Below are positions 6,040-8,213 of a stretch of 8,213 nt of DNA, piece by piece. Position 1 is the first letter of the stretch. Each line of letters opens with the position of its first letter. Source of the stretch: an uncultured Pseudomonadota bacterium (lineage in GTDB: Bacteria > Pseudomonadota > Alphaproteobacteria > RUG11792); NCBI GenBank assembly GCA_902773285.1, contig CACYDS010000086.1, forward strand, positions 1 through 8,213. The letters run 5' to 3'. Under the pieces are notes generated by a model. It had not been told where the DNA came from. It saw nothing but the letters and a program-made list of their open reading frames with translations, and made no database searches. The position numbers were made by a program, and so were the translations under genes.

Positions 6040-7271
6040 ACTCGCAATGCCTCAACCGGATCGAGTTTTGCTGCTTTTTGTGCGGGGTATATTGTTGCAA
6101 GTAGACACAATATTATTGCGAATACAGATATACACGATACCTCTACCCAGTCAGTTTGGGATGGTATTTGTGTTAAAAAGTATATTTCCTCATTGAACAA
6201 TTTGCTATCCGAGAATTTCTCTAAGAATTGTTTTATTCGGTCGATATTTAGAGAAACTACTAAACCAAGACTTATGCCACATGCGGTTCCAAACAGTCCA
6301 ATCGATGATCCTATGGTGAAAAATATCTTTAAAATTGATTTTTTAGTCATCCCCATAGTGCGTAATATGGCTATGTCCTTTATTTTACTACTCGTCAACA
6401 TTGTTAATCCTGAGATTATATTAAACACTGCAACGAGTATTATTATGCTCAAAATCAGTGTCATGACATTTTTCTCAACTTCAACAGCGTGAAAAATGCT
6501 CGAATCTGAATGTTTCCAATCAAGCACCATGAATCCGCTTCCAAGCGTCTGTACTATCTTTCGTGCTATTTCTTGCGAATTATCAACATCGTCAATGAAT
6601 ATCTCGATTTGAGATACCTTTTCAGGCATTTCCCAGAAATCCTGCGCTTCGGCTAGTGGCATCAAAACAATATTTTTGTCATACTCATTCATACCAACTT
6701 CAAAAATCCCAGCAATAGTATACGTTTCGCCTTTAACAGTCGTTCCCATTGTCGATATTTCGTTGTCTGGCGTCATGAGCTCTAGCGTATCACCAATTTT
6801 AAGTCCCAATATTTCAGCCATCCTGCGCCCAATAAAAATTGATCGCCCTTTGAAATCAGCTATTTTTCCAGCTTTTATATGCTCTGAGACGAGAGTTTTT
6901 TGCACCAATGACTGCTGCGACAAAGCCTGCACCAACACTCCTCTGGCTTGCCCGTTTGCCATAACAACTGCCTGCTGCTCCATTTGCGGAATAACTTTTT
7001 GTATACGACTATCAACTTTTCCTAGTTGTTTAGATACATTATCGTAACCTGATATGCCTTGATGCTCGACATCGGAAACTACTATATGCCCCTTCATACC
7101 GACGATTTTATCTAACAGCTCTGCTCTGAAACCATTCATTACCGAGGTAACAATTATGAGAGTAGCAACACCAAGCGCAATGCCTATGAATGAAAACCAC
7201 GTAACAACATAGGCAAATCCTGAATTTTTTCTGGATTTAAGATATCTAAATGCAATAAATCTTTCAATCAT
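6036..7271 (-). CDS. lolC: Lipoprotein-releasing ABC transporter permease, LolC/LolE type
   Basis: Inner-membrane permease of the Lol system, which with the ATPase LolD extracts mature lipoproteins from the inner membrane and passes them to LolA for the outer membrane. It is 411 residues, the normal length. The N-terminus FIAFRYLKSRKNSGFA is typical, followed by TM1 at about 21-45 (ending near VTSVMNGFR), a periplasmic domain at about 46-268, and TM2-4 at about 269-291, 315-342 and 377-397 (FtsX-like domain). KIKDIAILRTMGMT (296-309) is the coupling helix that contacts LolD. EEIYFLTQIPS (361-371) and the C-terminal LDPVEALR (403-410) are hallmark LolC/E strings. LolC and LolE cannot be told apart from this sequence alone, and some bacteria have a single hybrid. 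The start shares one base with the upstream GrpB stop (TAATG), with GGAGA seven bases ahead. lolD, often next in such operons, is not here; the PAP2 gene takes that place. Confidence 0.93.
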   Translation of the reverse strand: MIERFIAFRYLKSRKNSGFAYVVTWFSFIGIALGVATLIIVTSVMNGFRAELLDKIVGMKGHIVVSDVEHQGISGYDNVSKQLGKVDSRIQKVIPQMEQQAVVMANGQARGVLVQALSQQSLVQKTLVSEHIKAGKIADFKGRSIFIGRRMAEILGLKIGDTLELMTPDNEISTMGTTVKGETYTIAGIFEVGMNEYDKNIVLMPLAEAQDFWEMPEKVSQIEIFIDDVDNSQEIARKIVQTLGSGFMVLDWKHSDSSIFHAVEVEKNVMTLILSIIILVAVFNIISGLTMLTSSKIKDIAILRTMGMTKKSILKIFFTIGSSIGLFGTACGISLGLVVSLNIDRIKQFLEKFSDSKLFNEEIYFLTQIPSQTDWVEVSCISVFAIILCLLATIYPAQKAAKLDPVEALRV

Positions 7272-7999
7272 TACAAAGTCTCCAAATATGCAGTCAATCT
7301 GTTTCTGAAATACTTTGCATTCTCTGATACTTCGAAAAACTTGATTTGCTTGGAATGGACATCTCCATTAGCATATCCGATTATATCAGCCCCTTTATAA
7401 AAAATGACACGGACATCACTTTCATTAAAGTTTGGGAATACTTTTCTTTCATAATCTTGCTCAGTATAGTGTGAAACCAAGCGCATACAATATCCTTTAA
7501 ATCCAGCTTTTCTTAAAACCGACGTGATAAAATCATTCTTTGCGAGCGTGTATTTGTTCAAAAAATGCTCGTTGCCGGGAGTATCCAAAAGTTTCTGTAT
7601 TTTTAATTTTAATTCAGAATATTCTTTTCTCAAATCTGCGTGAGTATTCAAATAGTCTCTAAAAAGCAAAAACCCTTCTAGCTCAGGATCGCTAGGCAAT
7701 AAAACGTGCAAATGCGCACATAACTCTTCAGTTTTTTTTGAATAAAAATATCGAAATGGAATATTTAAACATCCCTTATATTGATATCCCACAACTTCCA
7801 GTTTTTTAGATCGCTCCAAATCATTTACGATTAGCGCCATATCAATTTTTGGTTTTGCATATATATCAGCAATCGCTGTCGAACCGATATGAAAAATATC
7901 AGCAAAATTTGTTCCTTGATTTTGCTTTATGGTATTACATTCGATTTTGAAAAACTTTTCCCAAACATCTTTGTGTAGCACCAAAGTATCCGTTTTCAT
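7271..7999 (-). CDS. GrpB-family (UPF0157) nucleotidyltransferase-like protein with C-terminal extension
   Basis: Residues 1 to about 165 match the GrpB family, a nucleotidyltransferase fold of poorly known function. Visible are the N-terminal VLHKDVWEKFFKIE, HIGSTAIADIYAKPKIDMAL (37-56; Gly39-Ser40 and Asp53 are the expected nucleotidyltransferase residues), AHLHVLLPSD (95-104), LFRDYLNTHADLRKEYSELK (112-131) and YTLAKNDFI (150-158). Family members usually have about 170-180 residues; this one has 242. The extra part (about 168-242) has a strand pattern, VRVIFYKGADIIGYANG followed by IKFFEVSENAKYFRNRL, that could be part of a GNAT acetyltransferase fold, but the acetyl-CoA loop (Q/R-x-x-G-x-G/A) is not visible. 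ATG 7999 is the only standard start after an in-frame stop at 8030-8032. Its own ribosome site is weak (GAG), and a tiny upstream ORF ends on it. It is the first gene of an operon with lolC and the PAP2 gene. The family call is good; cellular role unknown. Confidence 0.85.
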   Translation of the reverse strand: MKTDTLVLHKDVWEKFFKIECNTIKQNQGTNFADIFHIGSTAIADIYAKPKIDMALIVNDLERSKKLEVVGYQYKGCLNIPFRYFYSKKTEELCAHLHVLLPSDPELEGFLLFRDYLNTHADLRKEYSELKLKIQKLLDTPGNEHFLNKYTLAKNDFITSVLRKAGFKGYCMRLVSHYTEQDYERKVFPNFNESDVRVIFYKGADIIGYANGDVHSKQIKFFEVSENAKYFRNRLTAYLETL

Positions 8000-8019
8000 T
8001 AATTCTCGTGCAGTGACAT
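7999..8019 (-). other. Possible six-codon leader ORF (MSLHEN) coupled to the GrpB gene
   Basis: ATG at 8019-8017 is preceded by a strong Shine-Dalgarno sequence (GAAGGA, 8031-8026) at a spacing of six bases. After six codons (MSLHEN) the stop TAA shares its last base with the GrpB ATG, forming TAATG. The same TAATG junction links GrpB to lolC and addB to tpiA. The leader may deliver ribosomes to the weakly provided GrpB start. At this length it could also be chance. Confidence 0.35.
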
Positions 8020-8032
8020 CAACTTTCCTTCA

Positions 8033-8041
8033 ATTATACCA
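8033..8041 (-). promoter_or_regulatory. Extended -10 promoter for the GrpB-lolC-PAP2 operon
   Basis: On the minus strand the sequence reads TGGTATAAT: a perfect TATAAT (8038-8033) with the TG of an extended -10 one base upstream. The -35 position (about 8061-8056, ATATGC) matches poorly, which extended -10 promoters tolerate. The transcription start would be near 8026, leaving a leader of about 27 nt. This would remove much of the GAAGGA sequence upstream of the mini-ORF, so promoter and ribosome site may not both be used on the same transcript. Confidence 0.5.
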
Positions 8042-8213
8042 TTTCTGCTAGCTTTGCATATCGATATACAGTTTCTGCCTTATATGTTATAAACCTATAC
8101 ACATATACACAAAATATCCATCACTATTTGAAATTGCAAATGGCGTTCAGAAAGAAAATAACGCTCATTCTTTTGTGATAAGTCCGATGGACACCACCTA
8201 TGCTTTATGGGAC
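8042..8213. other. Window-edge stretch without an identifiable gene
   Basis: AT-rich DNA with no RNA gene, clear repeat or complete ORF that I can support. A plus-strand frame is open from 8052 to the window end with no ATG until 8187 (MDTTYALWD, running off the edge). A plus-strand ATG at 8140 gives only 12 codons before TGA-TAA. A plus-strand gene could start at or near the edge, divergent from the GrpB operon, but nothing here proves it. Confidence 0.4.

Noticed and set aside
5717..6492. Plus-strand ORFs of 80-153 codons opposite the PAP2 and lolC genes
   Set aside because: Antisense shadows of genes with clear family motifs; the peptides have no plausible composition or ribosome sites.
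8140..8178. Short ORF MAFRKKITLILL that looks like the start of a signal peptide
   Set aside because: It stops after 12 codons at TGA-TAA. TGA is a normal stop in this window and the next codon is TAA, so recoding would not extend it. No ribosome site.
8052..8213. Plus-strand frame open to the window edge with a coding-like end (ENNAHSFVISPMDTTYALWD)
   Set aside because: No standard start with a ribosome site before 8187 and only nine codons after it; cannot be told from chance or a gene remnant without the downstream sequence.
1..8213. Defence system, CRISPR array, mobile element or phage module
   Set aside because: No direct repeats with spacers, transposase, integrase, terminal repeats or known defence domains are visible. 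The nuclease-like domain belongs to AddB, a housekeeping repair protein.

Overview
The window reads as chromosomal DNA from a diderm bacterium with an AT-rich, compact genome. A host-associated alphaproteobacterium (Rickettsiales- or Holosporales-like) is the most likely source. This is an inference from four things: an alphaproteobacterial-type AddB that is shortened and has lost catalytic residues, short versions of TpiA and IspG, a LolC/E outer-membrane lipoprotein export permease, and genes joined by overlapping stop and start codons. TGG encodes Trp and TGA is a normal stop, so the genetic code is standard. I see no rRNA, tRNA, CRISPR array, insertion sequence, phage gene or recognisable defence system.

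Layout. Positions 1-687 hold the 3' part of an unrecognised plus-strand gene. Positions 688-884 are intergenic, with a long perfect hairpin just after that gene and a plausible sigma70-type promoter just before gpsA. Positions 885-5315 form one plus-strand operon: gpsA (glycerol-3-phosphate dehydrogenase), addB (reduced), tpiA (triosephosphate isomerase) and ispG (MEP isoprenoid pathway). Positions 7999-5305 form a minus-strand operon: a GrpB-family protein, a LolC/E-type permease and a PAP2-family membrane protein. The two operons converge, and the ends of ispG and the PAP2 gene overlap by 11 bp. Positions 8000-8213 hold an extended -10 promoter, a six-codon leader ORF that ends on the GrpB start codon, and about 170 bases without an identifiable gene.

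How the genes work together. GpsA and TpiA both use dihydroxyacetone phosphate. GpsA reduces it to glycerol-3-phosphate for phospholipids. TpiA converts it to glyceraldehyde-3-phosphate, one of the two precursors of the MEP pathway in which IspG works. The operon is therefore a small triose-phosphate branch point feeding membrane lipid and isoprenoid synthesis, with a DNA-repair relic inside it. The opposing operon is also about the envelope: lipoprotein release and a lipid-phosphatase-like membrane protein.

No wholly new system is evident. The most notable points are the loss of nuclease motifs in AddB, the loss of both phosphate-binding arginines in the PAP2 protein, and the leader ORF and promoter arrangement ahead of the GrpB gene.
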